This document shows, piece after piece, positions 51,601 through 60,631 of a DNA stretch of 64,000 nt. The position numbers and the translations under genes were made by a program. Each line of letters begins with the position of its first letter. The first letter of the stretch is position 1. This DNA comes from Bradyrhizobium sp. B124 (GTDB taxonomy: Bacteria > Pseudomonadota > Alphaproteobacteria > Rhizobiales > Xanthobacteraceae): positions 8,560,001 to 8,624,000 of the forward strand of contig NZ_CP152413.1 in NCBI RefSeq assembly GCF_038967635.1, read 5' to 3'. The notes under the pieces are model-generated. The model was not told where the DNA came from, did no database searches, and saw nothing but the letters and a program-made list of their open reading frames with translations.

Positions 51601-52524
51601 TTATTGCTTCACGATCCGTCGGCAATGCTCCCATGCCGCGTGGATCAGGTTCTCGCTCGCTTCGGGCGTGCGGAACGCCGAATGCGCCGACAGCGTCACG
51701 TTCGGGATCTTGGTCAGCGGGTGATCCTTCGGCAGCGGCTCGATGTTGTAGACGTCGAGGCCGGCGTGGCGGATGTGGCCGGAGTTGAGCGCATCGATCA
51801 TCGCCTGCTCATCGACGATCGCGCCGCGGGCGGTGTTGATCAGCACCACGCCCTTCTTCATCTTGGCGATCTTGTCGCGCGTGATCATCCCGCGGGTCTC
51901 GTCGTTCAATAGCAGATGGATCGAGACCACGTCGCTGTTCGCCAGCACGGTGTCGAGCTCGGTGAATTCGACGCCCGGATGGCTCTTCGGCGACCTGTTC
52001 CAGGCGATCACCTTCATGCCGCTGCCGAGCGCAATGCGGGCGACCTCGGCGGCGATGCCGCCGAAGCCGACCAGGCCGAGCGTCTTGCCGGTGAGCTGCA
52101 TGCCGTCCTCGCGCAGCCAGTTACCGGCGCGCATCTCGCGGTCCATCTGCGCAATCACCCGCGCCGACGACCACATCAGCGCGATCGCGGATTCCGCAAC
52201 CGCGGTGTCGCCATAACCCTTGATCAGATGCACGGAGATGCCGAGCTCGGCCAGCTCTTCCGGATTCATGTAGCTCCGCGCGCCGGTGCCGAGGAACACG
52301 ACATGTTTCAGGCCGGCGCACGCCTTCGCGACGTCGGTCGGCAGCGCGGTGTGGTCGACGACCGCGATCTCGGCGCCGTCGAGCACCGCAGGATAATCCT
52401 CCGGCTTGATGTCCGGGTTGCGGTTGATCCGCATCTTGGGATCGCCTGACTTCTCCAACCGCTCCGTGATGACAGCGAGCGATTCATTGGCGTCGACAAA
52501 CACTGCGCGCACGAAAGCCTCCAT
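51601..52524 (-). CDS. D-2-hydroxyacid dehydrogenase family protein
   Basis: 307 residues, the D-isomer 2-hydroxyacid dehydrogenase fold. NAD loop LGLVGFGGIAAEVARIALGS (GxGxxA-like), catalytic Arg in LINTARGAIVDEQAMIDALN, Glu in GLDVYNIEPLPKDHPL and His in LSAHSAFRTPEASENL. Reversible oxidation of a D-2-hydroxy acid with NAD(P). Starts 18 bp downstream of the M20 hydrolase stop on the same strand, so both may act on one substrate class. SerA itself is longer. Confidence 0.83.
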   Translation of the reverse strand: MEAFVRAVFVDANESLAVITERLEKSGDPKMRINRNPDIKPEDYPAVLDGAEIAVVDHTALPTDVAKACAGLKHVVFLGTGARSYMNPEELAELGISVHLIKGYGDTAVAESAIALMWSSARVIAQMDREMRAGNWLREDGMQLTGKTLGLVGFGGIAAEVARIALGSGMKVIAWNRSPKSHPGVEFTELDTVLANSDVVSIHLLLNDETRGMITRDKIAKMKKGVVLINTARGAIVDEQAMIDALNSGHIRHAGLDVYNIEPLPKDHPLTKIPNVTLSAHSAFRTPEASENLIHAAWEHCRRIVKQ

Positions 52525-52542
52525 CGAAGGAAGAAGGGATGA

Positions 52543-53793
52543 TCAGGATGCGACGCCGGCGAGCGCCAGCACCGTATGCATCAGGACGTTGGCGCCGGCA
52601 GCGCAGTCGGTCTGCGTGGCGTCTTCCAGCTCGTTGTGGCTGATGCCGTCCTTGCAGGGCACGAACACCATCGCGGCCGGCATCACGGTGTTGAGGTTGC
52701 AGGCGTCGTGGCCGGCGCCGGAGGTGATGCGGCGGTGCGAATAGCCGAGCTGCTGCGCGGCGTTCTCCACCGCGTCGACCAGCTTGGGGTCGAAATGCGT
52801 CGGCGCCTTGCGCCAGACCAGATCGAGCTGCACCTCGACCTTGCGCTTTGCTGCGATCTCGGCGACGGCGGCACGCAGGTCGCGATCCAGCGCGTCCATG
52901 ATCGCCGCATCGGCGCTGCGGCAATCCACCGTGAAGGCGATCTCGCCGGGGATGACGTTGCGCGAGGGCGCTGCGATCACGGCCTCGCCGATGGTGCCGA
53001 CCGCCTTCGGCCCGTGCTTCTTGGCGATGCTTTCCATCGCCAGCACGATCTCCGACAGTGTCGCCAGCGCATCGCGGCGCAGCGGCATCGGGGTCGAGCC
53101 GGCGTGGCTCTCGAAGCCCGTGATCTTGCCGTCGTACCACAACACGCCCTGGCCGGAATCGACCACGCCGATGGTCTTGCCCTCGGCCTCCAGGATCGGG
53201 CCCTGTTCGATATGCAGTTCGACAAAGCTGGTGAACTTCTGGCGGCCGACCGGGGCATCGCCGCGATAGCCGATCGAGTCCAGCGCCTGCGCCACCGTGA
53301 CGCCCTCGGCGTCCTTGCGCGACAGAATGTCGTCGGTGGTGAAATCGCCGACATAGGCGGCCGAGGCCATCATCGCCGGCGCAAAGCGCGAGCCTTCTTC
53401 GTTGGTCCAGTTGCAGATGCAGATCGGCAGTTCGGTCTCGATGCCGGCATCGTTGAGCGTGCGCACCATCTCGAGCGCGGCCAGCGTGCCGAGGATGCCG
53501 TCATATTTGCCGCCGGTCGGCTGGGTGTCGAGATGCGAGCCGACGCCGATCGGCGGCTTCGACATATCCCGCCCTTTCCGCAAGCCGAACATCGAGCCGA
53601 GCGCATCGACCTGCACCTCGAGGCCGGCGTTCTCGCACGCCTTGCGGAACCAGTCGCGTACTTGCTTGTCCTCGGCGCTGAGGGTCAGCCGCCGCACGCC
53701 GCCCTTTGGCGTTGCACCGAACTGCGCGGTTTCGTGGATAGTGCCCCAGAGGCGGGCGGAATCGATCTGCAGGTTGGTGGCGGCTCGGCTCAT
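52543..53793 (-). CDS. M20-family Zn hydrolase (N-carbamoyl-L-amino acid / allantoate amidohydrolase type)
   Basis: 416 residues. Metal-binding motifs of the family: GSHLDTQPTGGKYDGILG, WTNEEGSRFAPAMMAS, VELHIEQGPILE and the C-terminal SGAGHDACNLN and FVPCKDGISHNELED. It hydrolyses a ureido or carbamoyl N-C bond, releasing ammonia and CO2, in the cytosol. Beta-ureidopropionase and allantoate amidohydrolase share these motifs, so the substrate stays open. Upstream lies the LysR gene, downstream a hydroxyacid dehydrogenase 18 bp away. Confidence 0.85.
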   Translation of the reverse strand: MSRAATNLQIDSARLWGTIHETAQFGATPKGGVRRLTLSAEDKQVRDWFRKACENAGLEVQVDALGSMFGLRKGRDMSKPPIGVGSHLDTQPTGGKYDGILGTLAALEMVRTLNDAGIETELPICICNWTNEEGSRFAPAMMASAAYVGDFTTDDILSRKDAEGVTVAQALDSIGYRGDAPVGRQKFTSFVELHIEQGPILEAEGKTIGVVDSGQGVLWYDGKITGFESHAGSTPMPLRRDALATLSEIVLAMESIAKKHGPKAVGTIGEAVIAAPSRNVIPGEIAFTVDCRSADAAIMDALDRDLRAAVAEIAAKRKVEVQLDLVWRKAPTHFDPKLVDAVENAAQQLGYSHRRITSGAGHDACNLNTVMPAAMVFVPCKDGISHNELEDATQTDCAAGANVLMHTVLALAGVAS

Positions 53794-53822
53794 GTCGTCA
53801 GTCCATTTCAGCTGTCTTTCCG

Positions 53823-53895
53823 GGGCGATGCGTCAGCATCGAACCCGGAATCTCGAGATCCCGGGTCCGGTCCTTCGGACCATCCCGGAATGACG
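53823..53895. repeat. Intergenic palindromic repeat remnant
   Basis: Nested inverted repeats such as GATGC...GCATC (53826-53841), CCCGG/CCGGG around 53844-53865 and GGTCC/GGACC (53868-53881), ending in CCCGGAATGACG. Same family as the element at 24304. It lies between the LysR and M20 genes. Confidence 0.6.
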
Positions 53896-53915
53896 TTTGA
53901 TTATCCGGCACTCGT

Positions 53916-54833
53916 TCAATGGCGCGCCGCTTCCATCGCGTCAACCGCCACGCTCGCCTGCGCGATCTGCCTGGCGAGATGGGCGACACGTTCGATGGCG
54001 ACCGCATCGGGGGAGGCGAGCCAGCTCGCGGTGAAGGTGAGGGGAGGCAGCTTGAGGTCGGTATCGAGCAATTGCAAGCGGCCGTCTGCGAGTTCGTTCT
54101 CGACGATCGCCGACGGAATCACCGCAATGCCAAGGCCTTCATTGGCCATGTGGATCACGGTCGCGAGCGAGGTCGAGGCGTGCAGCCGGATCGGCGGCAG
54201 ATCGGGGGCATTGAACAGCGCGCGCACGGTCTCATAGGGCTGAGTCTTGCGCGGAAACGTGATGATCGGAAACCGCGCCAGATCCCGCCGCGCCACCGGG
54301 CCGGGGCCGAGGCCGAGCGACGGGCTCGCCAGGAAGCCGATCGGGTAATCGCACAGTACATGATTGTGCGCGCCGGACGCCGAGACCGGTCCGAGCACGA
54401 AGGCGAGCTCGATCTCCTGCGCCAGCAGTCGCGGGGTCAGGTTCGGCGTGATGTCGACCTCGATCTCCAGCGACAGGTTCGGGTAGATCTCGTTGACGCT
54501 CTTGACCAGCCGCGGCAGCCAGGTGTGCACGATGGTCTCCGCGACACCGAGCCGCAGCGCGCCGCGCATCGCCGAACGGTCGCCGACCTCCGCCATCATC
54601 TCCGAACGCAGGCCGATCAGCTTCTCGGCGTAGGTCATCATCAGCCGCCCGCTCGGCGTCGGCGAGGCCACCCGGTGATCGCGGTTCAACAGCTTGACCC
54701 CCATCTCGCGCTCGAGCTGGGCGATGCGCTGGGAGATCGCCGGCTGGGTGGTGTTGAGCCGCTGGGCGGCGCCGCGGAAGCTGCCGAGCTTGACGACCCA
54801 GAGGAAGGTTTCGATCGAGCGGAAGTCCGTCAT
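53916..54833 (-). CDS. LysR-family transcriptional regulator
   Basis: 305 residues. N-terminal LysR helix-turn-helix FLWVVKLGSFRGAAQRLNTT, QPAISQRIAQLEREMGVKLL, followed by the linker helix and the periplasmic-binding-like effector domain (GVAETIVHTWLPRLVKSVNE, FVLGPVSASGAHN). ATG 54833 starts MTDFRSIETF; an ATG three codons upstream (54842) is possible. Divergent from the DUF1445 gene; the shared gap carries a perfect T-N11-A palindrome. Probably regulates that gene and the importer downstream. Confidence 0.9.
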   Translation of the reverse strand: MTDFRSIETFLWVVKLGSFRGAAQRLNTTQPAISQRIAQLEREMGVKLLNRDHRVASPTPSGRLMMTYAEKLIGLRSEMMAEVGDRSAMRGALRLGVAETIVHTWLPRLVKSVNEIYPNLSLEIEVDITPNLTPRLLAQEIELAFVLGPVSASGAHNHVLCDYPIGFLASPSLGLGPGPVARRDLARFPIITFPRKTQPYETVRALFNAPDLPPIRLHASTSLATVIHMANEGLGIAVIPSAIVENELADGRLQLLDTDLKLPPLTFTASWLASPDAVAIERVAHLARQIAQASVAVDAMEAARH

Positions 54834-54849
54834 TGGAAGCATATCCCCG

Positions 54850-54872
54850 ATCGATAAATTCTATTTATCGAT
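54850..54872. promoter_or_regulatory. LysR operator: T-N11-A palindrome
   Basis: ATCGATAAA (54850-54858), 5-bp spacer, TTTATCGAT (54864-54872). The core reads T-N11-A at 54855 and 54867, centred between the arms, which is the canonical LysR box. It lies 17 bp upstream of the LysR start and 81 bp before the DUF1445 start. Confidence 0.8.
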
Positions 54873-54953
54873 TTTGATTAGAAAGGACGATTAGACATTA
54901 TATCACGCTTGGTGTTGGTTTGTCCTTGTCGAGATTATGGGCAGGAGAATCCC

Positions 54954-55772
54954 ATGACTGTTTTTGCGGCAGTGCAGCGATCTCAGGGGGAGCCGGTGCT
55001 GGCGAGCGTCGAAGCGCGGCGCGCCAGCCGCAACGGCATGGCCTCGGCCACCACGGCCGGGCTCGCCAACGGTTTCGTCCAGGGCAATCTGGCGATCCTG
55101 CCGGAGAAACTCGCCGGCGCCTTCCACCGCTTCTGCCAGCTCAATCCAAAACCGTGCCCGATCATCGGCATGTCCGACGTTGGCGATCCCAGAATCCCCG
55201 CGCTCGGCCTCGACCTCGACATCCGCACCGACGTGCCGCGCTACCGGGTCTGGCGCGACGGCGAGGTGGCGGACGAGCCGACTGACATCACCAAATACTG
55301 GCGCGACGATCTCGTCACCTTCGTGCTCGGCTGCTCCTATTCGTTCGAGGAAGCGCTGCTGGAGGACGGGCTGCCGATCCGTCACATCGAACGCAACCTG
55401 CGTGTGCCAATGTACCGGACCAACATCGCCTGCCAGCCGTCGGGGCCGTTCGCGGGACCGATGGTGGTGTCGATGCGCCCGTTCAAGCCGGCGGATGCGA
55501 TCCGCGCGGTGCAGATCACCTCGCGCTTCCCGTCGGTGCATGGCGCACCGGTCCATCTCGGCCACCCGCATGCGATCGGCATCAAGGATATCGCCAAGCC
55601 CGACTATGGTGATGCGGTGCCGGTCGCCGATGACGAGATCCCGGTGTTCTGGGCCTGTGGCGTCACGCCGCAATCGGTGATCGCAAGTGCGAAGCTGCCG
55701 TTCGCAATCACGCATTCGCCGGGCCTGATGCTGGTGACCGATCTCAGGAACAGGCAGCTCGCTGTGCTCTGA
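54954..55772 (+). CDS. DUF1445 putative hydro-lyase (D-glutamate cyclase-like family)
   Basis: 272 residues. Recognised by [60 protein letters not shown] and [20 protein letters not shown], which match the YcsI/DUF1445 family; members include D-glutamate cyclase and proteins annotated as hydro-lyases. Substrate unknown. ATG 54954 with AGGAG seven bases before. Followed 87 bp later by a Liv-type importer, suggesting it metabolises the imported compound (inference). Confidence 0.82.
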   Translation: MTVFAAVQRSQGEPVLASVEARRASRNGMASATTAGLANGFVQGNLAILPEKLAGAFHRFCQLNPKPCPIIGMSDVGDPRIPALGLDLDIRTDVPRYRVWRDGEVADEPTDITKYWRDDLVTFVLGCSYSFEEALLEDGLPIRHIERNLRVPMYRTNIACQPSGPFAGPMVVSMRPFKPADAIRAVQITSRFPSVHGAPVHLGHPHAIGIKDIAKPDYGDAVPVADDEIPVFWACGVTPQSVIASAKLPFAITHSPGLMLVTDLRNRQLAVL

Positions 55773-55859
55773 ATAGGCAATTCGTGCAATTCATTGAGGC
55801 TTTACTGCGCGCTACAAGCATCACATCGATAATAACAAGCTGACCTAAGGGGAATTTCG

Positions 55860-57107
55860 ATGACGATCTCTCGCCGTAACGTGTTGCTGGGTGCCACTGC
55901 CGCCGCTGCGCTCGGTCCGATGGCCGCGCGCGCGCAGACAAGCGAAGTTGCAATCGGCGTGATCTATCCGCTGTCCGGCTCCAGCGCCGCGATCGGCGTC
56001 GACGCGCAGCACGCCTTCAATACCGCGGCCGAGATCATCAACAAGAACTATGATTTCGCGCTGCCGCTCGCCAAGGGCGAGGGCTTGTCCGGCCTCGGCG
56101 GCGCCAAGGTCCGCCTCGTGTTCGCCGACCACCAGGCCGATCCGCAGAAGGGCCGCGCCGAGACCGAGCGCCTGATCACCCAGGAGAAGGTCTGTGCCGT
56201 CGTCGGCACTTATCAGAGCGCGGTTGCCGTCACCGTCAGCCAGACCTGCGAGCGCTACGGCGTTCCGTTCATCTCGGCCGACAATTCCTCGCCGAGCCTG
56301 CATCGCCGCGGCCTGAAGTATTACTTCCGCGCCTCGCCGCATGACGAGATGTTCTCGGCCGCGATGTTCGACTTCTTCGATGCGATGAAGAAGAAGGGCC
56401 AGAAGATCGAAACCCTGGCGCTGTTCCACGAGGACACCATCTTCGGCACCGATTCGGCGAACGCCCAGACCAAGCTCGCCGGCGAGCGCGGCTACAAGAT
56501 CGTGGCCGACATCAAGTACCGCGCCAACTCGCCATCGCTGACCGCTGAGGTGCAGCAGCTCAAGGCGGCGAATGCCGACGTTCTGATGCCGTCGAGCTAC
56601 ACCACCGACTCGATCCTGCTGGTCAAGACCATGGCAGAGCTCGGCTACAAGCCGAAGAACATCATGGCGCAGGATGCCGGCTTCTCGGAGAAGGCGACGT
56701 ATGACGCGGTCGGCGACAAGCTCGAGGGCGTGATCTCGCGCGGCAGCTTCTCGCTCGACCTGGCGCAGAAGCGGCCGATGGTCGGACTCATCAACGAGAT
56801 GTACCGCGCCAAGTCCGGCAAGGACTTCAACGACTACTCGTCGCGCCAGTTCATGGGTCTGATCGTGATGGCCGACGCCATCAACCGCGCCAAGTCGACC
56901 GACGGCGAGAAGATACGCGAGGCGCTGGTCGCCACCGACATGCCGGGCGACGTGACCATCATGCCGTGGCGGCGCGTCAAGTTCGACGAGATGGGGCAGA
57001 ACAACTTCGCCGATCCGGTGCTGCTGCAATATACCGCGAAGAACTTCGTGACGATCTTCCCCGAGCAGGCCGCCGTCTCCGAGGCGATCTGGCCGATGAA
57101 CAGCTGA
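55860..57107 (+). CDS. Liv-type ABC transporter, periplasmic substrate-binding protein (second importer)
   Basis: 415 residues. N-terminus MTISRRNVLLGATAAAALGP ... ARAQT is a Tat-like signal (S-R-R-N-V-L) with an Ala-rich core. Mature start SEVAIGVIYPLSGSSAAIG and VRLVFADHQADPQKGRAETE are typical Peripla_BP_6. TAAGGGGA precedes the ATG. Lead gene of the second importer. Confidence 0.9.
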   Translation: MTISRRNVLLGATAAAALGPMAARAQTSEVAIGVIYPLSGSSAAIGVDAQHAFNTAAEIINKNYDFALPLAKGEGLSGLGGAKVRLVFADHQADPQKGRAETERLITQEKVCAVVGTYQSAVAVTVSQTCERYGVPFISADNSSPSLHRRGLKYYFRASPHDEMFSAAMFDFFDAMKKKGQKIETLALFHEDTIFGTDSANAQTKLAGERGYKIVADIKYRANSPSLTAEVQQLKAANADVLMPSSYTTDSILLVKTMAELGYKPKNIMAQDAGFSEKATYDAVGDKLEGVISRGSFSLDLAQKRPMVGLINEMYRAKSGKDFNDYSSRQFMGLIVMADAINRAKSTDGEKIREALVATDMPGDVTIMPWRRVKFDEMGQNNFADPVLLQYTAKNFVTIFPEQAAVSEAIWPMNS

Positions 57108-57128
57108 TCGGGCGGACGCGTCCCTACG

Positions 57129-57275
57129 TCGTCCCGGGCAAGCGAAGCGCGACCCGGGACCCCCCGCGCGAGTGCGTGCACTCATCGCGTAACACAGGCA
57201 GGCGTTTTGCGATGATTGGTTGTTGGTCCTTCTACCGATGCATTTGTGGTTATGGGTCCTGGCCTTCGCCAGGAC
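57129..57275. repeat. Paired short palindromes upstream of the LivH-like gene
   Basis: GTCCCGGG/CCCGGGAC (57131-57160) and GTCCTGGC-CTTC-GCCAGGAC (57256-57275). They resemble pieces of the repeat at 51454 and split the importer operon between binding protein and permease genes. Confidence 0.6.
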
Positions 57276-57309
57276 GACGCGGGAGAAACATGTTGACTGG
57301 GGCGCAGCG

Positions 57310-58188
57310 GTGACAGCCGAGACCATTATCCAGAGTTTGGCGAGCGGCCTCTTGATGGGGCTGCTCTACGGACTGATCGCCGCCGGCCTCGCATTGATCT
57401 TCGGATTGATGGACGTCGTGAATTTCGCGCACGGCGAATTCCTGATGATCGCGATGTACGTGACCTTCTTTCTGTTCGCGTTCTTCGCGATCGATCCCTT
57501 GCTTGCGGCGCCGTTGGTCGCCGCGGCATTGTTCGTGTTCGGCGCGGTGGTCTACCTGCTCGTGGTCCGCTTTGCGATGCGCGCCAAGGCCAATGCCGGC
57601 ATGGTGCAGATCTTCTCCACCTTCGGTCTTGCGATCGTGATGCGGGGCCTCGCCCAGTTCTTCTTCACGCCCGACTACCGCAGCGTCACCAACTCCTGGG
57701 TCGGCGGCAAGACGATCTCGATTGGCGGCATCTATCTGCCGGAGCCGCAGCTGATCGGCGCGATGCTGTCGATCGCGGCTTTCGTCGCGCTCTACTTCTT
57801 CATCAACCGCACCGATTTCGGCCGCGCGCTCGAGGCGACGCGCGAGGACGCCGGCGCGGTGGCGCTGGTCGGCATCGACAAGAACCGGGTGTTCGCGCTC
57901 GGCTGGGGCCTTGGCGGGGCGCTGGTCGGCTTGGCGGGCGCCATCATGGCGATCTTCTTCTATATCTATCCCGACGTTGGCGCGTCGTTTGCGCTGATCG
58001 CCTACGTCACCGTGGCGCTCGGCGGCTTCGGCAGCGTGTTCGGCGCCTTTGCCGGCGGCATCATCGTCGGCCTGGTCGAGGCGACCACCGCGATGATCCT
58101 GCCGCCGTCGCTGAAATCGGTCGGCATCTACGCCGTCTATCTCCTGGTCGTCTTCATCCGCCCGCGTGGCCTGTTCGGATCGATGTGA
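57310..58188 (+). CDS. Liv-type ABC transporter permease (LivH-like, second importer)
   Basis: 292 residues, hydrophobic. SGLLMGLLYGLIAAGLALIF and GLMDVVNFAHGEFLMIAMYV are the LivH signature; VALGGFGSVFGAFAGGIIVG is the C-terminal one. GTG at 57310 was chosen because the preceding open frame runs through the repeat and would give an unusual leader. Its stop is shared with the LivM start region. Confidence 0.87.
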   Translation: MTAETIIQSLASGLLMGLLYGLIAAGLALIFGLMDVVNFAHGEFLMIAMYVTFFLFAFFAIDPLLAAPLVAAALFVFGAVVYLLVVRFAMRAKANAGMVQIFSTFGLAIVMRGLAQFFFTPDYRSVTNSWVGGKTISIGGIYLPEPQLIGAMLSIAAFVALYFFINRTDFGRALEATREDAGAVALVGIDKNRVFALGWGLGGALVGLAGAIMAIFFYIYPDVGASFALIAYVTVALGGFGSVFGAFAGGIIVGLVEATTAMILPPSLKSVGIYAVYLLVVFIRPRGLFGSM

Positions 58189-59174
58189 TGGACACCCACT
58201 TCGCCCAACGCCGCAGGCGTGACCTGATCGTGGCGGCCTGCCTTGCGGTGATCGCAGCGCTGGTGCCGCTGTTCGTCAAGGACGTCTACGTCCAGAACAT
58301 CATGGTCCTGACCCTGATGTATGCCGCGCTGTCGCAAAGCTGGAACATCCTGTCCGGCTATTGCGGACAGATCTCGCTCGGCCATGCGCTGTATTTCGGG
58401 CTCGGCGCCTACACCACCGCTCTCTTGTTCACCAAGTTCGGCGTGCTGCCGTGGTTCGGCATGCTGGCGGGCGGGGCGATCTCGGCCGTGATCGCGATGG
58501 CGCTCGGCTATCCCTGCTTCCGCCTGCGCGGGCATTATTTCGTGATCGCGACCATCGTGATCGCCGAGATCGCGCTGCTCCTGATCCAGAACTGGGATTG
58601 GGCGGGCGCAGCCCTCGGCATCGATATCCCGGTGCGCGGCGACAGCTGGCTGAAATTCCAGTTCACCCGCTCGAAGCTGCCGTACTTCTATTTCGCGCTG
58701 GCGCTGGCCTGCGTCGCCTGGCTCGTCACCTGGTGGCTTGAGGACTCTAAATGGGGCTATTGGTGGCGCGCGGTGAAGGATAATCCGGATGCTGCCGAAA
58801 GCCTTGGCGTCGTCGTATTCAATTCCAAGATGGGCGCGGCGGCGGTCTCGGCCTTCCTCGTCGCGGTCGGCGGCAGCTTCTACGCCCAGTTCGTCTCCTA
58901 TATCGACCCCGAAAGCGTGATGGGCTTCCAGTTCTCGCTACTGATGGCGCTGCCCGCCGTGTTAGGGGGCATCGGCACGCTGTGGGGGCCGGTGCTGGGC
59001 GCCGTGATCCTGATCCCGCTCACTGAATTGACGCGGTCCTTTGTCGGCGGTTCCGGCCGCGGCGTCGACCTGATCGTCTATGGCGCGCTGATCGTCGCGA
59101 TCTCGCTGGCACTGCCGAAGGGGCTTGTCAGCGTGTTCAGCATGCTCTCCGGGCGCAAGGAGGCCGCGCGATGA
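58188..59174 (+). CDS. Liv-type ABC transporter permease (LivM-like, second importer)
   Basis: 328 residues, about nine membrane segments. MYAALSQSWNILSGYCGQIS, LGHALYFGLGAYTTALL and the cytosolic loop VKDNPDAAESLGVVVFNSKM identify LivM. The ATG uses the last A of the LivH stop (TGATG). Overlaps the LivG gene by 4 bp. Confidence 0.88.
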   Translation: MDTHFAQRRRRDLIVAACLAVIAALVPLFVKDVYVQNIMVLTLMYAALSQSWNILSGYCGQISLGHALYFGLGAYTTALLFTKFGVLPWFGMLAGGAISAVIAMALGYPCFRLRGHYFVIATIVIAEIALLLIQNWDWAGAALGIDIPVRGDSWLKFQFTRSKLPYFYFALALACVAWLVTWWLEDSKWGYWWRAVKDNPDAAESLGVVVFNSKMGAAAVSAFLVAVGGSFYAQFVSYIDPESVMGFQFSLLMALPAVLGGIGTLWGPVLGAVILIPLTELTRSFVGGSGRGVDLIVYGALIVAISLALPKGLVSVFSMLSGRKEAAR

Positions 59175-59917
59175 CGGCGCTCTTGGAAACCCCGCTCTTG
59201 GAAACCCGCGGCGTCTGGCAGCGCTTCGGCGGCCTCGTCGCCAACAGCGACGTCTCGATCTCGGTCGGCCGCGGCGAGATCGTCGGCCTGATCGGCCCGA
59301 ACGGCGCCGGCAAATCGACGCTGTTCAATTTGATCGCGGGCGTGCTGCCGCCCACCCAAGGCTCGATCATGTTCGACGGCGAGGACGTGACAAAGCTGCC
59401 GGCGGCGGAGCGCTGCCAGCGCGGCGTCGGGCGCACCTTTCAGGTGGTCAAGAGTTTCGAGACCATGACGGTGATCGACAACGTCATCGTCGGCGCGCTG
59501 ATCCGCAACACCAAGATGCGCATCGCGCGACAGAAGGCCTATGAGGTCCTTGAGTTCTGCGGACTTGCGGCGCGCGCCGACAAGCTTGCCGCCGATCTCG
59601 TCCCGTCTGAGAAGCGCCGACTCGAAGTCGCCCGTGCGCTCGCCACCGAGCCGAAGCTGCTGCTGCTCGACGAAGTGCTGACCGGACTGACGCCGGTCGA
59701 GGCACAGACCGGCGTCGAGCTGGTGCGCAAGGTGCGCGCCACCGGCGTCACCGTGCTGATGGTCGAACATGTGATGGAAATCGTGATGCCGCTGGTCGAC
59801 CGCGCCATCGTTCTCAATCTCGGCAAGGTGCTGGTCGAGGGCAAGCCGACCGAGGTCGTCCGCAATCCAGAAGTCATTTCTGCCTATCTCGGGGATCGTC
59901 ATGCTGTCGGTGCGTGA
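59171..59917 (+). CDS. Liv-type ABC transporter ATP-binding protein (LivG-like, second importer)
   Basis: 248 residues. Walker A GPNGAGKST, Q-loop TFQVVKSFETM, Walker B LLLDEVLTGL and switch His in VEHVMEIV. The signature loop is again degenerate (ADLVPSEKRRLEVARAL instead of LSxGQ). The start carries a near-repeat: LLETPLLETRG, from a 15-bp tandem duplication. Overlaps LivM by 4 bp and LivF by 17 bp. Confidence 0.88.
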   Translation: MTALLETPLLETRGVWQRFGGLVANSDVSISVGRGEIVGLIGPNGAGKSTLFNLIAGVLPPTQGSIMFDGEDVTKLPAAERCQRGVGRTFQVVKSFETMTVIDNVIVGALIRNTKMRIARQKAYEVLEFCGLAARADKLAADLVPSEKRRLEVARALATEPKLLLLDEVLTGLTPVEAQTGVELVRKVRATGVTVLMVEHVMEIVMPLVDRAIVLNLGKVLVEGKPTEVVRNPEVISAYLGDRHAVGA

Positions 59918-60605
59918 AGTCACCACCGCCTATCAGGGCCTGGTTGCGATCTCCTCGGTGTCGATCGACGTCACCAAGGGCGAGATCGTCTGCGTCGCCG
60001 GCGCTAACGGCGCGGGCAAGTCGACGCTTTTGAAATCGATCGCCGGCGCCGAGCGGCCGCGCGCAGGCACCGTCACCTTCGACGGCAAGCGCATCGATGG
60101 CCAGCCGCAGCACGTCATCACCGCTGATGGCATCGCCTTCGTGCCGGAGAACCGCCGGCTGTTTCCGCGGCTCTCGGTGCGCGACAATCTGCGGCTCGGC
60201 AGCTATCTCTATCGCAGCCAATCCGACCGCGATGCGCCGCTCGATCTGGTGTTCAATCTGTTCCCGCGGCTCGGCGAGCGGCTGGAGCAGCGCGCGGAGA
60301 CGTTGTCCGGCGGCGAGCAGCAGATGCTCGCGATCGGCCGCGCGCTGATGACGCGGCCGCGGCTCCTGATGCTCGACGAGCCGTCGCAGGGCATCATGCC
60401 GAAACTCGTCGACGAGATATTCCAGGCCGTGAAGCGCATCCGCGACGCCGGCATGACGGTCCTGATCGTCGAGCAGCGCATGGCCGAGTGCCTGGAGATC
60501 GCCGACCGCGCCTACATCCTGCAAACCGGCCGCGTGCTGATGCAGGGCACCGCCGCCGAGATCACCGGCAATCCCGACGTGCGCAAGGCGTATCTGGGGC
60601 TGTAG
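59901..60605 (+). CDS. Liv-type ABC transporter ATP-binding protein (LivF-like, second importer)
   Basis: 234 residues. Walker A GANGAGKST, canonical signature LSGGEQQM, Walker B LMLDEPSQGI, VEQRMAECLEIADRAYILQT. Starts inside the LivG gene (17-bp overlap), indicating coupling. Last gene of the importer; a palindromic repeat follows. Confidence 0.88.
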   Translation: MLSVREVTTAYQGLVAISSVSIDVTKGEIVCVAGANGAGKSTLLKSIAGAERPRAGTVTFDGKRIDGQPQHVITADGIAFVPENRRLFPRLSVRDNLRLGSYLYRSQSDRDAPLDLVFNLFPRLGERLEQRAETLSGGEQQMLAIGRALMTRPRLLMLDEPSQGIMPKLVDEIFQAVKRIRDAGMTVLIVEQRMAECLEIADRAYILQTGRVLMQGTAAEITGNPDVRKAYLGL

Positions 60606-60631
60606 CCTGCAGGATCTCTCCACGCGCGCCC

